Part shown: positions 36,707-45,189 of the stretch, piece after piece
How positions within the stretch are numbered: the first letter of the stretch is position 1
Layout of the letters: each line of letters begins with the position of its first letter
NCBI GenBank assembly: GCA_963740675.1
Contig: CAVUFS010000010.1
Location: 108,193-172,192, forward strand
Length of the DNA: 64,000 bases
From: CAIKMD01 sp963740675
GTDB taxonomy: Bacteria > Pseudomonadota > Alphaproteobacteria > ATCC43930 > CGMCC-115725
Direction: 5' to 3'
Notes under the pieces: generated by a model
Seen by the model: only the letters and a program-made list of their open reading frames with translations
The model's database searches: none
What the model was told of the DNA's origin: nothing
Position numbers and translations under genes: made by a program

Positions 36707-36978
36707 ATTGCCTCTCCGCGATCATCTGTGCCGACAACGACTCGTTGCTTGGCGGACACCCGTTGACCCCGCGGCATTCGCCACGACGTCTCGCGTCCAA
36801 TATCGGGGAGAAAAGACGTATCGTGAGGTAACTTACCGTATCGCCGGGAAGCGATATCGTCGCGCGTCGTCAGCACCTTCTGCCGGCTTCACTCCCGCCC
36901 TCCATGAGTGGCGAGCCCTGGCGCCGGATATCGCGCTCGCTTAAGCTGTCCGAAAATCGCATCGAAGGGGAGGGCACT

Positions 36979-37923
36979 ATGCGGATTTTTTCTTATCGTC
37001 AGGGCGATACACCGGGGGTCGGCGTCATCGCCGATAGTGAAAGCTTCGTCGCGCTGAGCGAGGCGGCGCCCGACCTGCCGAAGACGCTGAAAGGCATTCT
37101 TGAGCAGCCGAACGGGCTCGAGCGCGCGAAAGCGGCGGCCGCGACCAAGAAGGGCCTCAAGAGCCTTGCCGGCATCACCTACGATCCGGTCATCCCCGAT
37201 CCGCAGGCGATCTGGTGCCTGGCGCTCAACTACAAGCTCCATATCAACGAGACCGGTCTCACCACCTCGGCGAAGTATCCGCATATCTTCCTGCGCATGC
37301 CGTGCACGCAGGTCGGGCACAATCGCCCGATCCTCTGCCCCGATCCGAAGGTAGCGGTGAAATACGAATACGAGGGCGAGCTCGCCGTGATCATCGGCAA
37401 GGGCGGCCGCCATATCCCGGTCGAGAAGGCGCTCGATCACGTCGCCGGCTATTCCATCTACAACGAAGGCTCGGTGCGCGAATATCAGGGCCACAATCGC
37501 CAATTCGGCCTGGGCAAGAATTTCGAGCAATCGGGCAGCTTCGGCCCGTGGCTGATGACGCCCAATGAATTCGGCGATTGGCAGAAGCATCGCATCATCA
37601 CCCGCGTCAATGGCATCGAGCGCCAGAATGCGACGCTCGATCACATGATCTTCGGCGTGCCGCAGCTCATCAATTATCTCAGCCAGGGCTATTACCTGCG
37701 GCCGGGCGATGTGATCGTCAGCGGCTCGCCGGGCTCGCTGGCGCTGCATGCGGGCGAGAAACCGACCTCGAAGAATGACGGCGGCGTCTACGTCGAGGGC
37801 ATGGTGCAGATGAAGCCGGGCGATGTGTGCGAGGTCGAGGTCGATGGCCTCGGCATCCTCAGCAATCCTGTCGTCGCCGACGCCAAAGCGGAATATCAGA
37901 CGACGCTGTTCACACCGCGCTGA
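36979..37923 (+). CDS. Fumarylacetoacetate hydrolase family protein
   Basis: A 314-residue FAH-fold enzyme. The N-terminal domain ends near 75 and the catalytic beta-roll follows. Metal-binding acidic residues lie in YEYEGELAVIIGK, followed by the GYSIYNEGSVREYQ motif and the PGDVIVSGSPGSL loop. Members hydrolyse or decarboxylate beta-diketo acids, and some are acylpyruvases or oxaloacetate decarboxylases. ATG 36979 follows a clear AAGGGGAGGG site and begins the family N terminus, although the frame is open from 36904. It is divergent from the DUF4239 gene. The substrate is not evident from its neighbours. Confidence 0.88.
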   Translation: MRIFSYRQGDTPGVGVIADSESFVALSEAAPDLPKTLKGILEQPNGLERAKAAAATKKGLKSLAGITYDPVIPDPQAIWCLALNYKLHINETGLTTSAKYPHIFLRMPCTQVGHNRPILCPDPKVAVKYEYEGELAVIIGKGGRHIPVEKALDHVAGYSIYNEGSVREYQGHNRQFGLGKNFEQSGSFGPWLMTPNEFGDWQKHRIITRVNGIERQNATLDHMIFGVPQLINYLSQGYYLRPGDVIVSGSPGSLALHAGEKPTSKNDGGVYVEGMVQMKPGDVCEVEVDGLGILSNPVVADAKAEYQTTLFTPR

Positions 37924-37940
37924 TTAGAGCGGGTCGGATT

Positions 37941-37997
37941 CGTTAACACGCGCGCCTTTTGGTGCGCGTGTTAACGACGAATTTGCTGTGTTAACGA
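37941..37997. promoter_or_regulatory. Array of three GTTAAC-centred sites before a methyltransferase gene
   Basis: A 13-base perfect inverted repeat CGTTAACACGCGC...GCGCGTGTTAACG spans 37941-37976. The block GTGTTAACGA then occurs twice in direct orientation (37968-37977 and 37988-37997), exactly 20 bases apart. The three GTTAAC cores lie at 37942, 37970 and 37990. The hairpin could end transcription of the upstream FAH gene, while the repeated cores look like tandem binding sites for a regulator of the gene starting at 38045. Confidence 0.5.
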
Positions 37998-38044
37998 TAG
38001 AAACGACTTGCAGCGAATACGGTGCAAAGCGTTTCCTCTGAGAC

Positions 38045-38785
38045 ATGAGCGATATCGCGTTAGGCCCGACCATTCTCGTCGATAACTATGATGCGGAGCG
38101 CGTGCGCCCGTGTCATTACCGCGGTCTTCCGATCTACGCCTATGAGGACATCCATCTCATGGCGGCGTCGGTTGCGCTCGATTATTTCGCACCACGTGGC
38201 AAGGTGATTGATCTCGGTGCCGGTGCCGGCGCGCTGTCGCTGCGTCTGGCCGATGCCGGTTACGACGTCACCGCTTTCGATTACGCCGCCGACAATTTCC
38301 GTTTACACGGCCGGGTACCGTTCGTCTGCGCCGATCTAAATGGCGATTTCGCCGGCAACATCGCGCCGCAAAGTCTCGACGCGGTGGCTGCGGTCGAGAT
38401 CGTCGAGCATCTTGAGAATCCGCGCAATCTCGTGCGCCAGGCGATGTTGGCACTGAAGCCCGGCGGCTATCTCTTTATGACGACGCCGAACGTCGATAGC
38501 TGTTTCTCGTTGCTGTCGCAGATGCGCTATGGCCATCCCGATCTTTTTACCGAGGACTGCTATCGCTCGGACGGCCACATCACGCCGGTCTCGGCTTGGC
38601 TACTGCGCCATGCCGTCGCCGAGGTCGGGATGGAGACAGTGTTCTGCCGCGCCTTCGGCGAGCACGCGCCGCAATGGTGGAAATACCGTGCGGCAATGTG
38701 GCTGCTGCAATGGTTCGTTGGCGATAGGGAACTTGCCGCCGGCAGCACGGTTGGCCTGCTCGCGCGCAAGCCGATGATCGCCTAG
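38045..38785 (+). CDS. Class I SAM-dependent methyltransferase
   Basis: A 246-residue methyltransferase. The SAM motif I is VIDLGAGAGALSLRLADAG, motif II AFDYAADNFR, and the acidic loop VEIVEHLENPRNL. After motif IV (KPGGYLFMTTPNVDS) there is a substrate region rich in aromatic residues (QWWKYRAAMWLLQWF). This layout resembles Methyltransf_23/UbiG-type enzymes often tied to surface polysaccharide modification. The acceptor is unknown. It is preceded by the GTTAAC repeat array, which suggests dedicated regulation. Confidence 0.85.
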   Translation: MSDIALGPTILVDNYDAERVRPCHYRGLPIYAYEDIHLMAASVALDYFAPRGKVIDLGAGAGALSLRLADAGYDVTAFDYAADNFRLHGRVPFVCADLNGDFAGNIAPQSLDAVAAVEIVEHLENPRNLVRQAMLALKPGGYLFMTTPNVDSCFSLLSQMRYGHPDLFTEDCYRSDGHITPVSAWLLRHAVAEVGMETVFCRAFGEHAPQWWKYRAAMWLLQWFVGDRELAAGSTVGLLARKPMIA

Positions 38786-38796
38786 CACGCTCTGCT

Positions 38797-39801
38797 TTAG
38801 AATTCGATCGCCAGCTTGCCGAAATGCTTGCCTTCGGCGATGGCGGCAATCGCGTCCCGCGTCTCGGCAAAAGCAAAGCGATGATCGTCGATCACCGGCT
38901 TGATGCGGTGCTGGTCGATGAAGCGCACCATCGCCGCGAAATCGTCACGCGAGCCGAGGGTGATGGCTTGCAGCCGCAGGCCGCGCGTCACGACGCGGCC
39001 GAGTTCGATCTCCGCCTTCGCGCCTGATAGCACACCGATCAGCGCCACCGTGCCGCCGGTGCGAACCGCGCGGATCGATTGAGCCAGCGATTGCGCCCCA
39101 CCAAGCTCGACGACGAGGTCGGCATTGCGTCCGGCGATGCGGCGCAGCTCTGCCGCCCATTCCGGTGTGCTGCGATAATTGATGCCGTGCTGTGCACCCA
39201 AAGCGTGGGCGCGTTCCAGCTTGTTGCCGCTCGACGAGGTCACGACCACGGTTGCGCCCATGGCATGCGCGAATTGCAGCGCGAACAGCGAGACACCGCC
39301 CGTGCCTTGCGTCAGGACGAGATCGCCCGGTTTCACCCCAGCGAGTGCGTTCCAGGCAGTCAGCGCGGCGCAGGGCAGACTGGCCGCCTCGGCGGCGCTA
39401 TAGCCCTGCGGTGCGATCACCGCGGCGTCCTGGCTCAGCTTCATCTGCTCGGCCATCACGCCATCGACCGAGCCGCCCAGCGTCGCGCGGCGATGCTCGT
39501 CGCGCATCGGGCCGCTCAGCCATTGCGGCATCACGATCGGGCAGACGAGATCGCCCGGCTTCACGCGCGTCACGCCGGCGCCAATGGCGGTGACGATTTC
39601 CGCGCCGTCGCTCAAGGGGATAATCGGCAACGCGCCGCTCTCCCGGCCATAGCCGCCGCGTGCGAAGACGAAGTCGCGATAATTCACGGTCGCCGCGTGC
39701 ATCGCAACGAGCATCTCGCCCGGCCCTGGCGGCGTCGGCGCGGCGCGCTCGCCGACAACGATCTGCTCCAGTTGCCAGCCGGTTAGCTCGATCACTTTCA
39801 T
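38797..39801 (-). CDS. Medium-chain NAD(P)-dependent oxidoreductase (quinone oxidoreductase-like)
   Basis: A 334-residue MDR-superfamily enzyme. A GroES-like N-terminal domain (residues 25-130, with NYRDFVFARGGYG) precedes a Rossmann domain whose nucleotide motif is GTGGVSLFALQFAHAMGA (about 178-195). The zinc-binding catalytic Cys/His of alcohol dehydrogenases is replaced by NYRD, as in zinc-free quinone oxidoreductases. A Ser-rich loop SSSGNKLERA after the second strand suggests NADPH use. The gene converges on the methyltransferase with a 12-base gap. The substrate is unknown. Confidence 0.87.
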   Translation of the reverse strand: MKVIELTGWQLEQIVVGERAAPTPPGPGEMLVAMHAATVNYRDFVFARGGYGRESGALPIIPLSDGAEIVTAIGAGVTRVKPGDLVCPIVMPQWLSGPMRDEHRRATLGGSVDGVMAEQMKLSQDAAVIAPQGYSAAEAASLPCAALTAWNALAGVKPGDLVLTQGTGGVSLFALQFAHAMGATVVVTSSSGNKLERAHALGAQHGINYRSTPEWAAELRRIAGRNADLVVELGGAQSLAQSIRAVRTGGTVALIGVLSGAKAEIELGRVVTRGLRLQAITLGSRDDFAAMVRFIDQHRIKPVIDDHRFAFAETRDAIAAIAEGKHFGKLAIEF

Positions 39802-40017
39802 CGTCGCATCATCCTAGGAGAGTGCGGTTTTGCCCGCCAGATCGCGGTTTCTCATCGCGCGCTGTGATCACTTCTCAGCCTGCGATGCCAGGAAATGGTT
39901 GATTTACGCGGCAAGCGGTGAGAGTGTGATCTGGCGGAGCGCTTCCGGCGCTGCCAATAACGACATAAAAGCGGCGGCTTCCATCATCGGCCGTCCAACA
40001 CAGAAGGGGAGAGTTTC

Positions 40018-40284
40018 ATGAGTAAGCAGGCACTCGTGGAAGCGCTGAAAAAGACCGGTCTCACGACTTCGGTGGCCAACAAGGCTGTCGACGCGGTGAC
40101 GGGGGTGATCGCGAAAGAGCTCAAGAAGACGCAGAAATTCAGCATTCCGGGCTTCGGCTCGTTCCATGTCAGCAAGCGGTCGGCGCGGATGGGCCGCAAT
40201 CCTCGCACCGGCGAGCCGATCAAGATCCGGGCAAGCAAGGGCGTTCGCTTCAAGGCCGGCGCCAAGCTGAAGGGCTCGCTCTGA
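40018..40284 (+). CDS. hup: HU family DNA-binding protein
   Basis: An 88-residue histone-like protein. It has the typical N-terminal helices (SKQALVEALKKTG), the FSIPGFGSFHVSKR strand turn and the DNA-binding arm RMGRNPRTGEPIKI with its intercalating Pro, and ends with VRFKAGAKLK. It binds and bends DNA as a dimer in the nucleoid. A strong GGGGAG site lies just before ATG 40018, and a hairpin terminator follows. Whether it is the main HU or a secondary copy cannot be told from one gene. Confidence 0.93.
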   Translation: MSKQALVEALKKTGLTTSVANKAVDAVTGVIAKELKKTQKFSIPGFGSFHVSKRSARMGRNPRTGEPIKIRASKGVRFKAGAKLKGSL

Positions 40285-40319
40285 TCCCGGCTTAGCGGTC
40301 TGACGCCGCGCTGATTTTG

Positions 40320-40347
40320 CCGGCTGCGGCAGCATTGCCGCGGCCGG
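40320..40347 (+). terminator. Terminator hairpin after the HU gene
   Basis: A 12-base stem (CCGGCTGCGGCA / TGCCGCGGCCGG, one G-T pair) with a GCAT loop is followed by TTT. It begins 36 bases after the HU stop and ends just before the flavin reductase gene. Confidence 0.65.
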
Positions 40348-40372
40348 TTTCATCTCATACTATGCCGGCGCG

Positions 40373-40897
40373 ATGAGTTTCACGCCCCGCGAATTCCGCG
40401 ACGCACTTGGTCTATTCCCCACCGGCGTCGCCATTGTCACCACCGTCGACGCGGAAGGCCAACCGGCCGGCATCACCGTCAATTCCTTCACCTCGGTGTC
40501 GCTCGACCCGCCGCTGATCCTGGTCTCGATCGCGCGCACCAGCCGCAGCTTCGATCTGTTTAACGCGGTCGATCATTTTGCGGTGAATCTGCTGCGCGAA
40601 GAGCAACGCCATGTCTCGAGCGCTTTCGCCAGCCCGACGGCCGACCGGTTCGGCGCGGTGAAACATCGACCGGGTCACGGCAATTCGCCGCTGATCGACG
40701 CGCATCTCGTTGCCTTCGAATGCGAGACCTATGCGCGCTATGACGGCGGCGACCATGTGCTGCTGCTGGGCAAGGTGCTGGGGCTCAATCACGATCCGAG
40801 CCTGCCGCCCAAGCCGCTGCTCTATTACCGCGGCCAGTATCGCGAGCTATCCGAGCTCCACGCCGAGCTCGCGCCGTTCCGCCTCGAAGGCTGGTAG
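40373..40897 (+). CDS. Flavin reductase family protein (FMN-binding split barrel)
   Basis: A 174-residue protein with the flavin-reductase-like fold. It opens FRDALGLFPTGVAIVTT. GITVNSFTSVSLDPPLILVSIARTSRSFDL forms the FMN site, and DHFAVNLLREEQ and VAFECETYARYDGGDHVLLLGKV follow. Relatives supply reduced FMN or FAD to two-component monooxygenases such as HpaC partners. No oxygenase lies adjacent, so the partner is unknown. Its 3' end converges on the substrate-binding-protein gene. Confidence 0.9.
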   Translation: MSFTPREFRDALGLFPTGVAIVTTVDAEGQPAGITVNSFTSVSLDPPLILVSIARTSRSFDLFNAVDHFAVNLLREEQRHVSSAFASPTADRFGAVKHRPGHGNSPLIDAHLVAFECETYARYDGGDHVLLLGKVLGLNHDPSLPPKPLLYYRGQYRELSELHAELAPFRLEGW

Positions 40898-40962
40898 AAG
40901 CTGTCAGCTCGGCCGTCAGCTTCAGCCAGGTTGTCGAAAAGCTGGCGGCTGATAGCTGAAGG

Positions 40963-42165
40963 CTATTTCCGCTTATCCCAAGCGGGCACCGGATAGCGCG
41001 GCTTGTTGATCATCTTCTCGCCATAGACCGGCACGACCTTGCCGTCCTGAATCTGGATGGCGATCTGCGGCACGTCGATCTGGCCGTTCGATGCGAATTT
41101 CACATGCGCATAGGCGCTCTGGAAATCGCTTGCGGCGATCGCATCGCGCACCGCCTTCTTGTCCAGCGAGCCAGCCTTGGCGATCGCTTTGGCATAGACC
41201 TCGACATCAGCCGCGGCCGACGCGGCATGATAATCCGGCTCGTAGCCGAATTTCGCGATATAGGCCTCGTTGAAGGCGTTGTCGTCGCCGAACCAATCGT
41301 CCTTGAGCGCGCCGCTCGGAACCCAAGGTGTCATGCCGAAGGCGTATTCGGCATCCTTGTCGAGCGCCTTGCGGAAATCGGCCGTCGGCGGACCGACGGT
41401 GAAGGAGGTCAATTCCTTGGCGCTGACATTGAGGCTCTTGGCCTGACGGATGCTGTTCAGCACCTCGGCCAGCAGCCCGCCCCACAGCACGACATCCGGG
41501 CTCTTCGATTTGACGAGCGTCAGCACGGACGAGAAATCGGCGCTGTTCGCGGCGTATTGCTGATCGAGCACGGTCTCGAGCCCGGCTTTCTTCAGCAATT
41601 CGCGTGTCCCTTGCGCAACCGAGACATCGAAGGCGTCGTCGGCGGTGATCAGCGCGACGGTCTTCGGCTTGGGATCGAGCTGACCCATCATCACGATCGT
41701 GCTGCTGAAATAATCCTCGGCGCGGGGCAGGGTGCCGAACACCCATTTATAGCCGCGGGTGAAGATCTGGCTCGCGGCGCCACCGCCTTGCACCATCGGC
41801 ATCTCGAATTTCTCGGCGACCGACGTATCGACCAGCACGACCGCGCTCGAATAGGAGCCGAGCAGGAAGTCGACTTTGTCCTGCGTGATCAGCTTGGTGT
41901 AGAGCTGCACGTCGAGATTGGTGTCGGATTGATTGTCGAGAATGTCGAGCTTCAGATTGTATTTCTTGCCGCCGACGGTGATGCCGCCCTTCTCGTTGAT
42001 CTTGTCGATCGTGAATTGATAGCCGTCGCGGTAATAGCGGCCGGTATTGGCATCCTTGCCGGTAAGCTGGACGGCGGTGCCGAGGGTAATGGTGTTGGTC
42101 TGCGCGAAAGCCGGTCCGGCGCTGAGCGCTGCCAGGACCGGTGCGATGGCCCAAAGATGCTTCAT
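40963..42165 (-). CDS. Branched-chain-type ABC transporter substrate-binding protein
   Basis: A 400-residue periplasmic binding protein of the Leu/Ile/Val (Peripla_BP_6) family. It has a signal peptide (cleavage AFA-QT), the ligand-loop region LGTAVQLTGKDANTG, and GSYSSAVVLVDTSVAEKFEMPMVQGGGA, the usual serine/aliphatic binding segment. It ends with the Ile-Gln-rich strand of the family. ATG 42165 follows a GGGGAGGA site; the frame is open much further but lacks a signal sequence there. No permease or ATPase genes are adjacent, so it is an orphan binding protein for an unknown amide or amino-acid-like ligand. Confidence 0.9.
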   Translation of the reverse strand: MKHLWAIAPVLAALSAGPAFAQTNTITLGTAVQLTGKDANTGRYYRDGYQFTIDKINEKGGITVGGKKYNLKLDILDNQSDTNLDVQLYTKLITQDKVDFLLGSYSSAVVLVDTSVAEKFEMPMVQGGGAASQIFTRGYKWVFGTLPRAEDYFSSTIVMMGQLDPKPKTVALITADDAFDVSVAQGTRELLKKAGLETVLDQQYAANSADFSSVLTLVKSKSPDVVLWGGLLAEVLNSIRQAKSLNVSAKELTSFTVGPPTADFRKALDKDAEYAFGMTPWVPSGALKDDWFGDDNAFNEAYIAKFGYEPDYHAASAAADVEVYAKAIAKAGSLDKKAVRDAIAASDFQSAYAHVKFASNGQIDVPQIAIQIQDGKVVPVYGEKMINKPRYPVPAWDKRK

Positions 42166-42255
42166 GACGGTGTCCTCCCCTTGCGCGGCCTTACGGCGAT
42201 GATGGCGTTGTCGTGGTGGCTTCGCAAGCGCCCCGACCTCGGCTAGCTTGTCGCG

Positions 42256-42681
42256 ATGATCCGCGTTACCTCGCACATTGCACTCGATGAGACCGAGATC
42301 GTCGAGCAATTCATCCGGTCGAGCGGGCCGGGCGGCCAGAATGTGAACAAGGTCGCCAGCGCGGTGCAGCTCCGCTTCGATGTCGGTGCTTCGCCGGCGC
42401 TCGATCCCGAAACGCGCGAGCGACTCAAAAAGCTCGCGGGACGGCGGCTGAGCCGCGACAACGTGATCGTGATCACCGCCGAGCGCTTCCGGACCCGCGA
42501 GCGCAATCGCGCGGACGCGCTGGAGCGGCTGGTGGAACTGATCCGCCGGGCGGCGCAGCGTCCCAAGGCCCGCCGGCCGACTCGGGTCACGGCGGGAGCG
42601 AAGGCGCGCCGCCGTGACGACAAAAGCCAGCGCGGGCAACTTAAGCGGCAGCGGCGGTCTTATTTCATCGATGAGGGCTAG
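42256..42681 (+). CDS. arfB: Alternative ribosome-rescue factor / peptidyl-tRNA hydrolase ArfB
   Basis: A 141-residue RF1-like protein. It has the catalytic GGQ in SSGPGGQNVNKVAS (about residues 23-36) and the basic C-terminal tail KARRRDDKSQRGQLKRQRR. The tail is the part that enters the empty mRNA channel. It releases stalled peptides from ribosomes lacking a stop codon, as a back-up to tmRNA. Length and tail are those of functional ArfB (YaeJ), not of a full release factor. It diverges from the binding-protein gene. Confidence 0.93.
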   Translation: MIRVTSHIALDETEIVEQFIRSSGPGGQNVNKVASAVQLRFDVGASPALDPETRERLKKLAGRRLSRDNVIVITAERFRTRERNRADALERLVELIRRAAQRPKARRPTRVTAGAKARRRDDKSQRGQLKRQRRSYFIDEG

Positions 42682-42754
42682 TTGCCCGTTTGCCCGTTTT
42701 TTGTCTCGGCGTGCGCCGGTGTATAATGGGGCGTCGCCAATCAAGGAGTCCGGC

Positions 42755-43732
42755 ATGTCATCGCCGAGCGATTGGGAAATTCCGCAGCACGCCCAGCCTA
42801 GGCAAGAGGACTGGAACTTCAATCTCGACCAGGCCCTCGCATCCTGCCTGACCGTGCGCGCGACGATTCCGTCCGACGGCTATACCGCGCAAACCCTCGG
42901 CACGGAGCGCGCCGGCAACGGCGTCATCATCCGCGAGGACGGCGTCGTCCTGACGATCGGCTATCTCATCACCGAGGCCGAGACGATCTGGCTCAATACC
43001 TCCGACGGCCGGGCGTTGCCTGGCCATGTGCTGGCTTATGACCAGGAAACCGGCTTCGGCCTGATCCAGGCGCTCGGCCGGATGAAGCTGCCGGCGCTGA
43101 AGCTTGGCCATTCCGCCACCGTCCGGCCTGGTGATCGCGTCGTTGTGGCGGGCGGCGGCGGACGCAAGCACGCGATCTCGGCGAAAATCGCGGCGAAGCA
43201 GGAATTCACCGGCTACTGGGAATATCTTGTCGACGACGCGCTGTTCACCGCGCCGGCGCATCCCAATTGGGGCGGCACGGCGCTGATCGGCGGCGAGGGC
43301 GAGCTGTTGGGGATCGGGTCGCTGCATCTCCAGCAAGGCGGCGAGAAGGGCACGCCCGAGCATCTCAACATGCATGTGCCGATCGATCTCTTGAAGCCGA
43401 TCTATGACGACCTGCTGACGCTCGGCAAACCCAACCATCCGCCGCGGCCGTGGCTTGGGCTCTACGCTACCGAAGTCGACAGCAAAGTCGTGGTCGCGGG
43501 TCTCGCCAATGCCGGACCGGCGCGCCGCGCCAATCTCAAGACCGGCGACATCATCCTCGCGGTCGGCGGCGAAGAGATCGGCGATCTTGCCGGGCTCTAT
43601 CGCAATATCTGGCGGCAGGGCAAAGCAGGCGTCGATGTGTCACTGCTCGTCTATCGCGACGGCAAGACCATCGACCTGCATGTGCATTCGGCGGATCGCG
43701 CGCGCTTCCTGAAGGCGCCCTCTATCCACTAG
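42755..43732 (+). CDS. Trypsin-fold PDZ protein without the serine-protease triad
   Basis: A 325-residue protein aligned with DegP/S1C proteases: a trypsin-like domain (about 25-225) and one PDZ domain (about 235-320). The conserved catalytic positions are replaced. VVLTIGYLI stands where the His motif (usually TNxHV) belongs. DQETGFGLIQ stands in place of DxxxDLALLQ, and PNWGGTAL in place of GNSGGPL, so Trp172 replaces the nucleophile Ser. It also lacks a visible signal peptide. It is therefore probably a pseudo-protease or scaffold. AAGGAG at 42743-42748 fixes ATG 42755. It follows arfB by 73 bases. Confidence 0.82.
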   Translation: MSSPSDWEIPQHAQPRQEDWNFNLDQALASCLTVRATIPSDGYTAQTLGTERAGNGVIIREDGVVLTIGYLITEAETIWLNTSDGRALPGHVLAYDQETGFGLIQALGRMKLPALKLGHSATVRPGDRVVVAGGGGRKHAISAKIAAKQEFTGYWEYLVDDALFTAPAHPNWGGTALIGGEGELLGIGSLHLQQGGEKGTPEHLNMHVPIDLLKPIYDDLLTLGKPNHPPRPWLGLYATEVDSKVVVAGLANAGPARRANLKTGDIILAVGGEEIGDLAGLYRNIWRQGKAGVDVSLLVYRDGKTIDLHVHSADRARFLKAPSIH

Positions 43733-43758
43733 AAGGCATCCACGAGCGCTGTACGGGA

Positions 43759-45102
43759 TTACCCGCGGCGGAGATTGCGGACGTCGCGCAACTCGGCGCC
43801 GTCGAACTTGGCGCGTGTCGCGATCGCATCCTTGAAATTGGCGTTGTGCAGATCGGCTTCGCGCAGATCGGCATGCTCAAGCATCGCGCCCGAGAGATCG
43901 GCGCTGGCGAGCTTCGCTTGGCAGAGCTGCGCGGCGGTGAGATCGGCCCCGGCGAGCTTCGCGCCTTCGAGATTGGCGGGAAAATCGTATTTCCGGTCGC
44001 CGACATTCTCAAGCGGCATGAGATTGGCTTGGGTCAGCGTCGCGCCGGACAGATGCGCGCGAACCAGCTTGGCGCCGCGGAGATCGGCGCCGTCGAGCCG
44101 CGCGTCGCGCAGATCGGCGAGCGAGAGATCGCACATCGCCAGCGAGGCGCGGGAGAGATCGGCGCCGCGCAGCACAGCGCGCGCGAGGACGCTCAGCGCC
44201 AGTTTCGCGTTGCCGAGCGAGCAGCCAGAGAGATCATAGTCGCTGAGCACCGCGCGGTTGCCTTCCTTGCCATGGCTTTCGAGCCAGAGCTGGTGGTCGC
44301 GCAGGATGTCCTGCAGCTCCTTGGCGGTGAGCTTGTTGAGGCTGGCGCCTTGCAGGTCTTCGGTCGTGGCCGCAGCGAGCAATTGGCGATCGAGGATTGC
44401 GCCGCTGACATCGACGCCCCGCAGCTCGGCGCCGACGAGCTTGGCGTTGGAGAGGATCGCGCCGCGTAGGGTGGCGCCGCAGAGATTGGCGCCGCTGAGA
44501 TCGGCATGCTCCAGCGTTGCGCCGGTGATGTTGGCGTGGCGCAGATCGGCGCCGCAAAGATCGGTGTTGGAGAGGATGGCGTCGGTCAGATCGGCGCGGA
44601 TGAAGGCGGCGCCATTGAGATTGGCGCCCGAGAAATCGCAATCATGCGCTTCGATCGACGAGAGATCGGTGCGCGGCGTCTCGTCGACGGCATTGCCCAT
44701 GTCGAGCCGGTCGAGCCGGATCGGTGCGACTTTGCTCATATTCGCGTCGGGCAGCTTGGCGTGGTTGAGCTGAGCGCCGCGCAGGCAGCTCGAGCGCAGA
44801 TCGGCACCGCTGAGATCGGCGCCGTTGAGATTGGCGGCGCGCAGATCGGCGGTCGAGAGCTTCGCCTCGCGCAACACGGTGTTCTTGAGGATCGCGCGAT
44901 GCAGCCGCGCACCTGTCAGATCGGCGCCGGTCAGATCGTGATCGCTGAGATCGGCGGAAGAGAGATCGTAATAAGCCAACACAGCGCGCCGCCCGGTGGC
45001 TTCGCGCGCGAGATAAAGCTCATGAAGCTGCAAGACCTGCCGCAATTCTTGCGGGGTCAGCTGACGCAGTTCGCCCAGACCGAGATTGGGATTTCCGTCC
45101 AT
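43759..45102 (-). CDS. Pentapeptide-repeat protein with duplicated helical-linker plus beta-helix module
   Basis: A 447-residue pentapeptide-repeat protein with dozens of A(D/N)Lxx repeats. Its structure is duplicated. A helical segment LTPQELRQVLQLHELYL followed by RAVLAYYDLSSADLS starts at about residue 13. A second, similar segment LTAKELQDILRDHQLWL followed by RAVLSDYDLSGCSL starts at about 253. Each leads into a run of repeats. No Qnr-like loop signature is obvious. Such proteins form right-handed quadrilateral helices, and some mimic DNA; function here is unknown. No signal peptide is seen. Confidence 0.9.
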   Translation of the reverse strand: MDGNPNLGLGELRQLTPQELRQVLQLHELYLAREATGRRAVLAYYDLSSADLSDHDLTGADLTGARLHRAILKNTVLREAKLSTADLRAANLNGADLSGADLRSSCLRGAQLNHAKLPDANMSKVAPIRLDRLDMGNAVDETPRTDLSSIEAHDCDFSGANLNGAAFIRADLTDAILSNTDLCGADLRHANITGATLEHADLSGANLCGATLRGAILSNAKLVGAELRGVDVSGAILDRQLLAAATTEDLQGASLNKLTAKELQDILRDHQLWLESHGKEGNRAVLSDYDLSGCSLGNAKLALSVLARAVLRGADLSRASLAMCDLSLADLRDARLDGADLRGAKLVRAHLSGATLTQANLMPLENVGDRKYDFPANLEGAKLAGADLTAAQLCQAKLASADLSGAMLEHADLREADLHNANFKDAIATRAKFDGAELRDVRNLRRG

Positions 45103-45189
45103 TTCGTAATTAAAGCCGAAGACCTCTTACCAAGCTCTAAAGGAAAAGCTTGGATTTTCCGTAAGTTGATCGCGTGTCGCCGCGATTTT

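Noticed and set aside
42166..42822. Long N-terminal extension of the substrate-binding protein
   Set aside because: It runs antisense through arfB. The signal peptide and ribosome site show the start at 42165.
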